Assembly (NCBI GenBank): GCA_947040455.1
Contig: CAMRBN010000001.1
Location: 62,001 to 126,000, forward strand
DNA: 64,000 nt
Direction of reading: 5' to 3'
From: an uncultured Mycoplasma sp.
GTDB lineage: Bacteria > Bacillota_I > Bacilli_A > Mycoplasmatales > Metamycoplasmataceae
Part shown: piece by piece, positions 21,817 to 34,322 of the stretch
Layout: each line of letters begins with the position of its first letter
Numbering within the stretch: the stretch's first letter is position 1
Made by a program: the position numbers and the translations under genes
The notes under the pieces: model-generated
Seen by the model: the letters and a program-made list of their open reading frames with translations, nothing else
Database searches by the model: none
Told to the model about the DNA's origin: nothing

Positions 21817-22121
21817 ATTCACTTCTTTTCTTTTTGATATTTTAATTTATTGAATAATATCATTGATTTTAATTCAATTGTCAAATCAAAATTAAAATCA
21901 ACTAAATAAATCAATTGCTTTTATATTTTACAATAAGGTTAAGAAATAACACAAAATTTTAAAGATTTATAATTGATTTAACAACTTTATTCCATATATT
22001 CAAAACAAGTAAAAATTGTTAGTAAATTCTTCATAATATTATAAAAATAATATTTTTAATAAATAATATAAAATAGTATAATTATTTATAAAATAAATCT
22101 AACGTGGAGGGATAAAATTGT
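21817..22121. other. Intergenic region with long hairpin and promoter
   Basis: No gene in these 305 bases. TTGATTTTAATT (21863-21874) and AATTAAAATCAA (21890-21901) form a perfect 12-bp inverted repeat with a 15-base loop, upstream of the UPF0145 gene. TATAAT at 22077-22082 should be the -10 of the lipoprotein gene that begins at 22122. Confidence 0.55.
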
Positions 22122-22520
22122 ATGAATATTAAAAAACTTTCTTTACCAATCGGAATAGCCACTTTATCAATATCCCCCTTGTTTTTAATGGCATCATGTT
22201 CCTCAACTCCTTTTTCAATAGTAATTCCTAAAATTTTAGAAGATAAAATAGCACAAATAAAAAGTGAAATTGCAACTGAAACTCTTGATACTTGAATTTC
22301 GACAAGACAAAATTGAACTACTGAATGACTTACGATTAATAATCCTAAATTTGGTTATATAAGTGGTGGTAATGTTAATAGTGAAAATATTAAGAATATA
22401 AAAGTATCTGTTAATGCAGAAGGTAATCTTAATTTTTTTATAGAAGTTGATAAAAATTCATTGAATAGATTTTTAAATGATAAAACTGAAATAAATCTTG
22501 TAATCTCAATTGCTGCATAA
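22122..22520 (+). CDS. Small lipoprotein
   Basis: A 132-residue predicted lipoprotein: basic N-terminus, hydrophobic core (LPIGIATLSISPLFLM) and lipobox L-M-A-S-C at Cys26, to be modified by Lgt and exposed outside. The mature part is short, with three TGA-coded Trp near T-W-I-S-T-R-Q-N-W-T-T-E-W, which look like a compact folded domain. A strong GTGGAGG site is 11 bases before the ATG. No family is recognised. Confidence 0.8.
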
Positions 22521-22648
22521 AATATTTTGCAAAAATTCTATATATCTATATATAAATAAATCTTTAAATAATTCATTAATTAACAATAAATATATTTGAA
22601 AATTTAGAAAAAAATAATGAAAACAACACAGAAAGTAGGTGAACCACT

Positions 22649-24001
22649 TTGTCAAAACCCATAATTGAATTACAAAATGTTACCAAAGAATTTGATCAAA
22701 AAGTTATTTTAGATAACATTGATTTATCTATTAATGAAGGTGAATTTATTACACTTTTAGGTCCATCAGGATCTGGTAAAACAACTATCTTAAGAATCCT
22801 GGGAGGCTTTGAATGAGCTACTAGAGGAGAAATTAAATTTAATGGCGTTGACATTAAAGATTTGCCAGCACACTTAAGAGATACTTCCACAATTTTTCAG
22901 GATTACGCCTTGTTTCCACACTTAAGTGTAGAAAATAATATTAAATATGGATTAAGAATCAAGCGTTTCCCCAAGCCGCAAGAAGATTTAAAAGAAAATA
23001 TTAATAAAATGCTAAAAATAAAAATTAAGCAATGAGAGAAAAAATCTGAAATTGAAATGAAGAAATTGGATAAAATTCAAAATGAATATATCCATAATTT
23101 AGAAAATAAAAAAATGCCCCCAAAACAAAAAGCTAAAATTCAGAATTGATTAGATGATTCTGATTTTAAATATTCCTATTGAGAAACATATGTTAATCAA
23201 GAAACAAATAAATTCAATAAAAAATATTTATTAAGAAAAATAACCAAAGAAGAATTAGATTCTAAAATGCTTGAAGCATTAAAGTTAGTTGAGTTAGAAG
23301 GTCATGAAAAGAAATCAATTGATAAACTTTCTGGTGGTCAAAGACAAAGAGTAGCTTTGGCAAGAGCTATTGCGGTTGAACCAAAAATTTTGTTGTTGGA
23401 CGAACCTCTTTCTTCTTTAGATGCTAAGATAAGAGAAAAAATGCAAGTGCTTTTATCAGACTTACAAAAACAATTAAATATTACCTTTATTTTTGTCACT
23501 CATGATCGAGAAGAAGCATTGCAATTATCAGATCGAATTGCCATTATTAGAAATGGTAAAATTGATCAATTCGATACACCAAAAGAAATATATGATTATC
23601 CGAAAAATAAATGAGTTGCTCAATTCATTGGTGATTACAATATGTTTGATGGCATCATAGTTGATGATTCAACTGTTTCTTTTTTAGACAAAGAAAATAA
23701 ATTTTGAAAACAAAAATATACATTCCAAAAAGACGATCAAGTAGATGTTTTAATAAGGCCTGAAGATATTCTTATCAAAAAATCAGGTGGTTTGATTAGC
23801 GGTAAAGTTATTTCTTCTACTTACAAAGGAAGTTATTACATTACTATTGTTGAAACTGAAAAATGTAATTTTATTGTTGAATCAACAAATGATTATGACG
23901 AAGGAGATAAGGTTCATTTAGATTGAACAATAACTTCAATGCACTTGATGATTAAAGAAAAAAATTTAACCAAGGAGGTGGATATTGAAATATCTCAATA
24001 A
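22649..24001 (+). CDS. potA: Spermidine/putrescine ABC transporter ATP-binding protein
   Basis: ATPase of the polyamine importer. It has Walker [11 protein letters not shown]-loop [10 protein letters not shown], signature [14 protein letters not shown], Walker [13 protein letters not shown] and H-loop FVTHDREEA, followed by a C-terminal TOBE-like regulatory domain (LIRPEDI). At 450 residues it is about 80-100 longer than the E. coli protein: a lysine-rich, probably coiled insertion (about residues 112-205) separates Q-loop and signature. The start is TTG 22649 behind AGTAGGTG. It overlaps potB by 17 bases. Confidence 0.95.
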
Positions 24002-24812
24002 TATTAATAGACAATCATTTCTATTTGTACCTTATGCAATCTTTTTTATATTGTTTATTTTTGTACCATTACTCTTTATTTGTATAACATCTTTTTTAAT
24101 ACCTGAAGGAGCAAGTCCTGATTATGATAATACTGAAATCTTAAAAGATTTTACTTTTTGAGTTATTTTCTTTAGATCCCTTGGTATCGGAATTGGTAGT
24201 TCAATCATTTGCTTGCTAATCGCCTTACCTTTTGTATATATTATTTTGTCAATCAAAAATAAAAATCTAAAATTAGGAGTCTTATCTTTAATATTGGCAC
24301 CATTATTTATTTTTACTCTAGTCAAGATATTAGCTCTAAAGGGATTTTTCACCTATGTTTTTGATGAAAGATCATTGAATAATTCCGGAATTTTAATCAT
24401 TGGATTGGTTTATTTAAATTTACCATTTATGATCATACCTTTGTATGTTGTGTTTTCTAATATGCCCAAAAATATAATTGATGCATCAGAAGATTTAGGT
24501 TATACCAAAATACAAACTTTCATTAAGGTGGTTATTCCTTATGGAATGAAAGCAATTTGCTCGGGTATTACCATTGTGTTTTTAATGAGTGTTTTAAGTG
24601 TTGCGGTCAGTGATAAATTAATTATCAATTCTGAACAAAATAAATTATTAGGAAATATTATTAATGATTTGGCAAATCCTTCAAATGGATTTGATATGCA
24701 AAAAGCATCCACAGTTGTTATGATAACGATTTTTTCTGTAGGAGCAATCTATGTTTTCATCAATTCAATTCCTTGATTGTATCAAAAAATCAAAGGTGGT
24801 ATCAATGACTAA
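23985..24812 (+). CDS. potB: Spermidine/putrescine ABC transporter permease
   Basis: First permease of the polyamine importer, 275 residues with about six membrane helices. The cytoplasmic EAA-like coupling loop is N-I-I-D-A-S-E-D-L-G-Y-T-K-I-Q-T-F-x-K-V-V-I-P. It starts at TTG 23985 within the end of potA, behind AAGGAGGTGG, one of the strongest ribosome binding sites in the window. Its TAA overlaps the potC start by 8 bases. Confidence 0.93.
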
Positions 24813-25617
24813 ATTTAAAGAATTTTCTAAATATTTTTATGTATTAATAATATTAATTATATTTTATATCCCACTTTTTTTTGCTGCTATATTTAGCTTT
24901 AATCAAACTAGCGATAAGGGCTTTATCACCTTTACACATTGAAATGGTTTTACTTGAGAAGCTTATCAAAATTTATTTTCCAATAAAGTAATAGCAGCAT
25001 TCATGAGTTCTCTACTACTAGGAACTTTGTCTAGTTTTATTGTTATTGTTTTTTCACTATTAACTGTTTTTAGTATTTGAAAGCAAAAAAGTAAAACCAT
25101 CAAAATTGTTAGAAATGTTTCTACCAACATTTCTATCATTAATCCTGATGTCATCATCGGCATTTCTCTTGCTTTATTCTTTTCGATGGCTTTTGGTGTT
25201 TTATCATCTGAATCTGAGGGATTTTTTAGGGCAGTGATGGGACATGTAGTTATGATATTACCTTATGGCATTTTAATTATGTATCCAAAAAGTGAAAAAT
25301 TTAATAAATCCATTTTTGAAGCGAGTTATGATTTGGGTTATCCAAAAGTAAGAACTTGATTTAAAACTTACTTTATATATATGTTGCCTTCAATTTCATT
25401 TACATTAATAGTTTCAATGGTATTGAGTTTTGATGATTTCATAATTACCTCTATAGCATCTAATTCTGAAACAATTGGAACTGAGTTATATCAAGGTAGA
25501 TTTCAATCTTGAGCACTTGCTATTGGTTCAATTTTGTTGATTGCTGTTATTTCAGTTAATATTGGTTTATTTATTAAAAGCTCAAGAAAGAAAAAGGAAA
25601 AAAAATATGAATATTAA
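24805..25617 (+). CDS. potC: Spermidine/putrescine ABC transporter permease
   Basis: Second permease, 270 residues and six predicted helices. The EAA loop is S-I-F-E-A-S-Y-D-L-G-Y-P-K-V-R-T-W. Several Trp are TGA-coded. The gene starts inside potB behind AAAGGTGG and overlaps potD by 11 bases. In several Mycoplasma species potC and potD are fused; here they are separate, overlapping genes. Confidence 0.93.
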
Positions 25618-26908
25618 AAAAATATTATCTTGAATAGTTGCTCCTGTTGCTTTTTTTGGAATTTTAACTGGTGCAATTGTGTATAAAAGTGTTAATCCTT
25701 ACAAACCAGCAATATATAATTATCAATCATATGTAAATCCAGATATGATTCCAAAAATTCAACAAAATTATTCATACAAAGAGTATAAAAATAATTCTGA
25801 ATTCAATCATGCAATTGATAATAATAAAGCAATTGGTGGAATATCAACTGATTATATGTTGGTTGATTTAATCAATTCTCAAAAAATTTCGAAAATTGAT
25901 TTTAATTCAGCGTTCGGAATTACTGATCCTAAATCATTTTATTCAGAACAAACAAATAAGCAATTGGATTTTTTTGATAAATACTTAGGAGTTAATTCAG
26001 AAATTAAAGGTGATGTTGATGGTGATGGTTTAGTTGATCATTTTTATGAATACCTAGTTCCTATTTGATTAAATAACAAAGTTTTTATGTATAACTCAAA
26101 GAAGATTAATGACAATATCCCTAATTTCAATAATGATTTTTCATATATTAATATATTGAAAGAATTGTCTAATAAGGGAGTGGATGTCTGAGCATGAACA
26201 AACGCAGCAATTGAAAATAGTGTTGTTGGCTCTGAAATTAGTAATGATGGGATATTCAACACTGAATTAACTAATGAAAACTACGTTCAAAGAATTGATG
26301 AATTTGCCCAAATTATAGAACGAGGAACTGGTTCTACAATAAATAATAGCAAAGTTAATATTTTTGAAGATGATTCAGATGTTGTTCTGCAATCAACAAT
26401 AGATAGCAAATCTTCTATAAAAGGTTCATATTTATTTAATGGCGATGCTTTGGATGCATATTGGTCAGACGATAATTTTGAAAATGTAGCAAATGGAACT
26501 ATCAAACTAGTTAAACCTAAAAATTCTCCTTCATTCATTGATGGATTTGTAGTTTCTTCATCAATCTCACCAGAAAAACAAGTGAAACTTTTACAAGAAA
26601 TGAATGAAATTTTTTTTCGTGGTAAATTTATGACCAAAGAAGAAATTAGTGCTGAAATTGCCACAAACGAAGGCATTGATTGAAGTATATTGCCTTCATT
26701 AAACAATTTTGATTATGTAAACTATACACCAACTTCTAAGGGAGAATATGATTTTATTTTAGAAAATTATTTTCAAGATGAAGATGAACCAGAAGTTGTT
26801 AAATCATTTTATGAAATTGAAACAATCAGCATTGTTCCAATCCAACCTCTCAATGAAGAATTACAATCTAAAATTGCAATTGAATTTAAAAGAAGATTAA
26901 GATTATAA
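25607..26908 (+). CDS. potD: Spermidine/putrescine-binding protein
   Basis: Substrate-binding component, 433 residues, held to the outer face by an uncleaved N-terminal helix (ILSWIVAPVAFFGILTGAIVY), without a lipobox. The SBP_bac domain features G-G-I-S-T-D-Y-M, L-V-P-I-W-L-N-N-K-V-F-M-Y-N, and D-A-L-D-A-Y-W-S-D-D are visible. An insertion D-V-D-G-D-G-L-V-D (about residue 140) looks like a calcium-binding loop. The ATG overlaps the end of potC, with AAGGA upstream. Confidence 0.88.
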
Positions 26909-26944
26909 TATTATTAAATTAATCATAAAATCAAGATAATTTTA

Positions 26945-26950
26945 TATAAT
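26945..26950 (+). promoter_or_regulatory. -10 box next to the start of the 26958 gene
   Basis: TATAAT ends seven bases before the ATG; no ribosome binding site lies between. Confidence 0.5.
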
Positions 26951-26957
26951 TAAATTT

Positions 26958-28877
26958 ATGATTAATAAAAAAATGAAAATTATCTCTTTAACCGCAATGG
27001 TAAGTTGTTCAGCAATTGGTGTTGGATTAGGTGCTGGATTGAGTTTTGTAGATAAAATGGAAGTCCCATACACTGTAAAAATGGAAAACTCAAAAATACT
27101 TTCTGCTTTTGTTACAAATATAGGGCAAGAAGATTTTTTTAGTAATTCTGATTTTGATAAATCAGTCAAGTTAATGCGTGGTGGAATTGAAATAACTAAT
27201 TATAAAGATCTTTTAATTACAGATGCATATAAAAATGATTACTTTAGATTTGAAGTACCTAGCAAAGTTAACTTTTTTGCTAAAAAACAAGGAATTGATG
27301 TTTTCATAAAAAGATACAATGAAAGTGATGGCGGTTACGGTGTGTTTCCTAGTTATTATAATTCTTCTGTACCTGAGTTTAACATATGATTTGGTAAGGG
27401 AGAAGGCTCAAGTAGAGTAGAAGAAAAAATTACTCTTACCGGGTTAAACTTTTACGGTTTCAAAAAGACACAATTAGAAAGTGATGTGCTTGATGTTAAA
27501 GCTAAATTTAAAAGTTCTATAAAATTAAAACCTGAATTTTACACAGATGCCAGCCAAACTGCAATAAAGCCCGGAACTTTTGCTAAATCTATTAAAAAAG
27601 AAGATATTATTTCAGGACTAACACCAGCTGAAATAAATAATGTTAATTGAGTTATAGCTAGTCAAAAGCAAGATCCTGTAGATCCTAGCAAGTTAATTGT
27701 TTATATTGATTTTAGTAAGGGTGAATTAGATAGGGATTATTTCCAACAAACATACCAATCATTTGAAATATCTGGTTTTCCTGTTGAAACCGGTGTTGAT
27801 GACAATGTATCAAAAGTTAAGAATTTTATTGAAAAAAGTGAAAATCAAACAGGTTTAGGAGAAGCATTCAAATATACCAAACCTGAAAAAACAGATAAGG
27901 TTGGAACTGTATTAGAAAATTATAGAACTGGAGCATTTACCTTAGAACTTCCTTTTTCTTTTAAAAATAGAGCTTCAACAGCGGGTGTAGAATATATCTT
28001 CAAAGAATGAATTAGCGAAGAATCCGATTCTGTTTTTCCTGATGAACAAGACTCTTCTATTCCGAAATTCAAAATATATATTAGATCGGGTTCAGGAACT
28101 CCCTTGGAATATGAAGAATTTTTTGTAATTAAAGGAAATGGACAAGTTACGAATGTTCCCTTTGATGAAACTCCAAATGGTATTGCTATGACAGAGATAA
28201 GAGAAATGAGTCAAGGTTCTACTGATATTTTTAAAGATAAAATTACTTTAACATTAATTAATGAATTTGCTGAATTTGATTTGACTAGAAATATTATAAC
28301 GGCAAAAATTGTGGCAGATCAAAAAGATGCTATAGATAATTTGTCATTAACATTATTACCAATAGTTTTAGATACACCAATATTACCTGACGGGACTAGT
28401 TTTAGTTTAAACATCAAAGAAGCAACTAACGATAAGAACAAACTAAAGATTAAAGCAGAAATTTTTATTGGAACAGAATTTAATGACAAAGCTTCTTTTG
28501 TAAAAACAATTTACTTTCCTGAGTTTGCAACTGAAAATGCTTTCGAGGAAAAACTAATCACACTTTTTTCTGAGGCAATTGCATTAGATTCATCTCAAGA
28601 AAACGTTGCTTTAATTTCAAAACCAGTAACAGATAAAGAAGCTTTTATTAACTCAATTAAAAAAGGTGATGGTTATTACTTTGATAGCGAAGTTATTGTT
28701 GGTTATGACAATATCATGAAACTAAAAGAATATAAATGAACTAAGAAGCCAACTTTTCAAATTGACTTTAGTGGAACAACCATTACAGGAGATAACATCA
28801 ACTTTAAAATATCAATCAAAACAGAAATCACAACTAGTATCATTGATGTTGTCAGGCCAATAAATAGTTTTTTATAA
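26958..28877 (+). CDS. Large secreted or membrane-anchored protein, unknown function
   Basis: A 639-residue protein with an N-terminal signal-like segment (MKIISLTAMVSCSAIGVGLGAGLSFV). A possible lipobox A-M-V-S-C at Cys17 is weak because only a short hydrophobic core precedes it, so a plain anchor is equally likely. The rest is beta-rich with repeated D/T/K-rich strands, and two related segments rich in hydrophobic-polar alternation (I-D-F-S-K-G-E-L and I-D-F-S-G-T-T-I). It has no recognised domain. It precedes a 43-residue membrane peptide gene. The gene follows potD by 49 bases with its own likely promoter. Confidence 0.75.
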
Positions 28878-28904
28878 AAATAAATATTTAAATGGGAGAT
28901 AATC

Positions 28905-29036
28905 ATGAAAGTTAAAAAAATTAAAACAAAGAAAAAAATAGAACTGAACAAACCTACTATTTTTTTTATGTGTTTGTTTTTAGCTTTTTGCGTTGGTATT
29001 ATTTTTGGTTTAATCTTAAAAAATGCGTTAATTTAA
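28905..29036 (+). CDS. 43-residue single-pass membrane peptide
   Basis: A basic N-terminus (KVKKIKTKKKIELN) followed by one membrane helix (TIFFMCLFLAFCVGIIFGLIL). ATG preceded by GGGAG at good spacing supports a real gene. It lies 27 bases behind the large anchored protein and may be co-transcribed. It ends 4 bases before the convergent lipoprotein gene. No family is known. Confidence 0.65.
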   Translation: MKVKKIKTKKKIELNKPTIFFMCLFLAFCVGIIFGLILKNALI

Positions 29037-29040
29037 AAAA

Positions 29041-30888
29041 TTAAACTCTATCAAGTTCTATGACAAAATCAAATTTAAAGTTTGGTTTTGGATTCAAATT
29101 ATTAATATTTAAAAATTCATATTCATATTCTGTAAATATAGAATTAACAGAAGCTTGGACACTCACTCATTTATAAAGTTTATTACCTGATACAGAAGCA
29201 GATATATTATCGGAAATTGTGTATTTAATTTTAAAAATATCATTAATAATTTCAATTCCTAAAGGATCTAATGTTTCTGTGTATAAATTTAATCAAAGCG
29301 CTGGGAAATCTACATTTTCAAATTCTGAAGAATTTTTCGCTTTTGTAAGTACTAAATTATTTGAAACTACAATTTTATTATTTAATTTTTCGTATAAATC
29401 ATTAACATTTTTTAGTTGTGTAGTCAAAAAACCAGTAATGTAAAAATTGGTTTCGCTTTTTGATTTTCCAAAGATTGGTTTCCCATCACTTTCTCTAACA
29501 GTTGAAGGTGGTTTTATTTTGATTCATTTAGCTTCTGGTCCAGTACCAATTTTTACTTCCAAAGTCACTTCAGAAGAAATAAGTCCGGTGGCATCATTAG
29601 TTTTTAACACAAATGGTTGTGGTCTAAAGTTGAATGTTTGTAATGTACTTTCAGGAACTTCTTCTGTCGGATAAGAGTCAACACTAACAGAAAATTCAGT
29701 AATATACTTTGCATCTATATTTGAAATTTCCGAAATATTTGTAACACCTGCATGCACACTTGGAAGAGTTGTTCAAAATTCTTCTTTTGCACGAAATTGA
29801 TTATATTTGTCATAAGCATCCATTGTCGCTTTCAACATTTCATTTGATGGCTTTAGAAATCCTGAAATATTTCTTGAACGAGAAATACCTGAACTAGGAT
29901 TAACCAATTCTTTAGATACTTTATCATAAAAATTAATAGTAATATCTAATCTTTGATTGTAATCAAATGATTCTAAGAAAATTTTAGCATCGAATTTGCA
30001 ATCACAATCAGGTTTATGTTCTAAAAAACAAGGTATATTTATGCCTTCTTGAAGTGGTTGCAATTCTTTATAAAGTGCCACAAGACCTGCTGTATCAGTT
30101 ATTCCAGATGCAAAATATTTATCTTTAATTGTCACAAAATTAGGATCATTAAGATTGATGCTTTTAATTTCGTTTACACCCTTATAAAGGCCATCAATAT
30201 TTTCTTGATAAATTTTTTCAGACATAAAACCTGTTATTTTTTTGCTTGTAGAAATAATTGTTTGAGTTGGTCTCAAGGGATAGCCGGATTTTGTAGTTAG
30301 TTTTAAAGAAATACCTAAATTTCCTTCGATGTTACTTGGTGTAAATTCGAAATAATAATTATATTTAACTAGATTTTCTTGATAAACATCAGACCCAGCA
30401 ATATCTCGGAAATTTTTTATTGAGGAAGGTAGTGTTTCAGGATTGCCAGTTAAAATTAAGGAGTTAAAATTAGAATATTGTGCATCAATTTCTCTTTGTT
30501 CTATTTCAGGTAACTTCTGAAAATTTGTAATTTTAGTTATTTCTTTTTTCTCTGTTTGTTCAGAGTATTGAATAACTTGACCTTGATAATCATAAATTTG
30601 CACATATAGTATTAAAGAATTTTCTTTTTCATCTTTATCAAAAGAAAATGAAAAATCAATTTCAGGAAAAAGATTTGTAGGTGTAGAGTAAATATTACCG
30701 ACATTACTATTGTCAATGGATAACAATAAATTTTGAGAAACTTGTTCTTGCTTAACTAAATCGGGTGTAAATAAATCATATTGTGATTGAAAATCAGTCT
30801 CTGAAGTTGTTGTAGAACAAGAAGATACAGCAATTATAGGTAATGAAATAAGGGGAATTGAACCAATAAAAAAAAGTGACTTTTTCAT
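29041..30888 (-). CDS. Large lipoprotein, unknown function
   Basis: A 615-residue lipoprotein with a textbook signal (KSLFFIGSIPLISLPIIA) and lipobox A-V-S-S-C. The mature part contains three related stretches marked by S/T-K-K/R-x-I-x-G-F-M/L (KKITGFMSEK, RNISGFLKPS, FYITGFLTTQ), suggesting an internal repeat of about 110-160 residues. There is a Cys-rich loop I-P-C-F-L-E-H-K-P-D-C-D-C-K, unusual for an extracellular Mollicute protein and possibly metal binding. ATG has GGAGGG upstream. Several TGA Trp codons. Confidence 0.82.
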
Positions 30889-30999
30889 AACCCTCCATAA
30901 TGATATTTAGATAATTATATAATAAAAGTATTTAAATTTTAATATTTTTTTGTGTATAATAATGTTAATATACATTAATAAATTTAAAAAGGAAATATT

Positions 31000-31578
31000 A
31001 TGATTACAGATAGAATTTTTATCTCATCTTCAAAAAGTGATGAAGGTAGACATGCGGTTAAACAATTAACCGAAGGTCTTCGTAAAATTAAAAGAACACA
31101 TGATTCATTTGACATAGATGATAAACATGATTTCCCTTCAGTGCAAAACAAAGAAAAAATTTTAGAAAAAATTGCTGATTGTGGTGTTACCATCCTTTTA
31201 TTATCAAGTGATTTTCTAACACACAATAGTTTTTTATTGAAAAGAAATGATATTAATCAATCTGCTTGAAATTATGAAGAATTGAAAAATTCTTTAATTT
31301 GAAATCAACATAAAATGCACAATTCAATCATTATTGCTTATACTGAAGAATTTTTCAAAAAGTATTTAGAAAACCCATACTTGTTTTCTTTTCCAATTAT
31401 TCATGATAACATCAATAACATCAACAAACTAAGATCAAGTGCTGTTGATAGTGATCATTACATGGAAGTTTTGAGTTTAGAGGAATTTTTATCTAAACCA
31501 AAACTATATTTAAACCGTGTTGATACAAGAAAATTAAAACAATCAAAATTAGGTTTATACAACTTAAAATATATTTAA
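31000..31578 (+). CDS. Stand-alone TIR-like domain protein
   Basis: A 192-residue cytosolic protein that resembles the TIR-like/ThsB (DUF1863) fold. It begins R-I-F-I-S-S-S-K-S-D-E, then has E-K-I-A-D-C-G-V-T-I-L-L-L-S-S-D-F-L, then A-W-N-Y-E-E-L-K-N-S-L and N-S-I-I-I-A-Y-T-E-E. The W-x-x-E arrangement matches the position of the catalytic Glu of TIR NADases. Start ATG with AAAAAGGAAA. No second domain and no obvious effector gene adjoins. The stop codon is created by the junction of a 65-bp tandem duplication, so the C-terminus is recent. The family call rests on pattern only. Confidence 0.5.
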
Positions 31579-31634
31579 ACTGTGTTGATACAAGAAAATT
31601 AAAACAATCAAAATTAGGTTTATACAACTTAAAA
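31505..31634. repeat. 65-bp tandem duplication at the 3' end of the TIR-like gene
   Basis: 31505-31569 and 31570-31634 are identical except C at 31516 versus T at 31581. As 65 is not a multiple of three, the second copy is out of frame and the junction supplies the TAA of the upstream gene. Confidence 0.95.
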
Positions 31635-31637
31635 TAT

Positions 31638-32048
31638 TTATTTCATATTAATAGTCGCCATTTTATTAGCGGCTTTTTTAAGCAACAATTCGTTTCTAAT
31701 AGTTTCTGAAGCAGATATTTTTGCTTTTAATTTTTTCTCAGTTTCCATTATTAAGTTTTGAATTAACATTTCGTCAAGATCTTCTTTGTAAGCTATGTCA
31801 TCAGTAAAAATATCTATATATTCTCGTTCCACATAAATAAGTCCACCACCGATAGCGCAAATTTTTTCTTTATTAGATGCTTTAGAATTAATATACATTG
31901 TAGAAATTTCAATATTACTTATAAAGGGCAATCTATTTTTTTGGATACCAATGAATCCTTTTGCTGTTTTAACAGTAATTATATCCACCTCACCATCAAA
32001 AAATATCCCTTTGGGAGTTGATATTTTTAAATGTGTAGTACTAGCCAT
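31638..32048 (-). CDS. atpC: F1 ATP synthase epsilon subunit
   Basis: Last gene of the ATP synthase operon, 136 residues; central-stalk subunit and intrinsic inhibitor. The N-terminal beta sandwich (H-L-K-I-S-T-P-K-G-I-F-F-D-G-E-V-D-I-I-T-V-K-T-A-K-G) and C-terminal helical hairpin are both present. No hairpin terminator is seen beyond its stop. Confidence 0.93.
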   Translation of the reverse strand: MASTTHLKISTPKGIFFDGEVDIITVKTAKGFIGIQKNRLPFISNIEISTMYINSKASNKEKICAIGGGLIYVEREYIDIFTDDIAYKEDLDEMLIQNLIMETEKKLKAKISASETIRNELLLKKAANKMATINMK

Positions 32049-32059
32049 AAAGAATCCTT

Positions 32060-33461
<1,402 letters not shown>

Positions 33462-33469
<8 letters not shown>

Positions 33470-34319
33470 TTCCTGACCCCGCTATTATTTCTGTAATTTC
33501 TTGTGTTATTTTTGATTGTCTTTCCTTATTATATTCTTTTTCTAAATATTCTATGATATCTGTGGCATTATCTGTGGCATTTTCCATCGCAATTCTTCTC
33601 GCTGACACTTCTGAAACTTTAGAAGATGCAATTGAAGAATAAATTAGTGCTCCTAAGTATAAAGGTAATGCTTTCTTAATGACAGTTTGTGGGTTTGGCT
33701 CAAATTCTATTGAATTATTAATTGTATTTTGCTTTGAAAGAAGTTCTGTTGGTCTTCTTGAAAAAGGATATATTTTCCTGTCTTCTGCTTCATAAGTCAA
33801 ACTGTTTATATATTTTGTATCTAACATATGAATGGAGTGAATTTTATTTGCAAATAGGAAAGAAGATATTTTATTAGTAATTAATGTTACTACATTATAA
33901 TCAGGATCATCACCAATATGTGAAAATTTTAATAAAATATTTTCTTCTTTAAAATTTTTAGAAATATATCTTACTCCTTTGTTTCCTAAAATAATAACAA
34001 AATCACTTTCAGTAACATTTTCTCTAAATAACTTAAAAATATTATTATTATATCCGCCACACAAACCCAAGTCAGAAGTAATAATGATGAACACTCTTGG
34101 CAATGAGGGATCTAGTTTGATTATAGCATTTCAATCTTTTATTTTGGTATTCAAGTTATGAAAAATATCTTCAATCCTTGAAGAATAAGAAGCGACTTCT
34201 TCATAATTTTTTTTAGCTTTTCTTAATTTAGATGTTGAAACAAGTTCCATTGCTTTTGTTATTTTTCTAGTTGTATTAACAGAAGAAATCCGAGATTTAA
34301 CCTCTTGCAATGATGCCAT
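33462..34319 (-). CDS. atpG: F1 ATP synthase gamma subunit
   Basis: Rotor shaft, 285 residues. N-terminal helix [21 protein letters not shown], the middle [10 protein letters not shown], and C-terminal A-M-E-N-A-T-D-N-A are typical. A TGA Trp follows N-T-K-I-K-D. Confidence 0.98.
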
Positions 34320-34322
34320 GTC

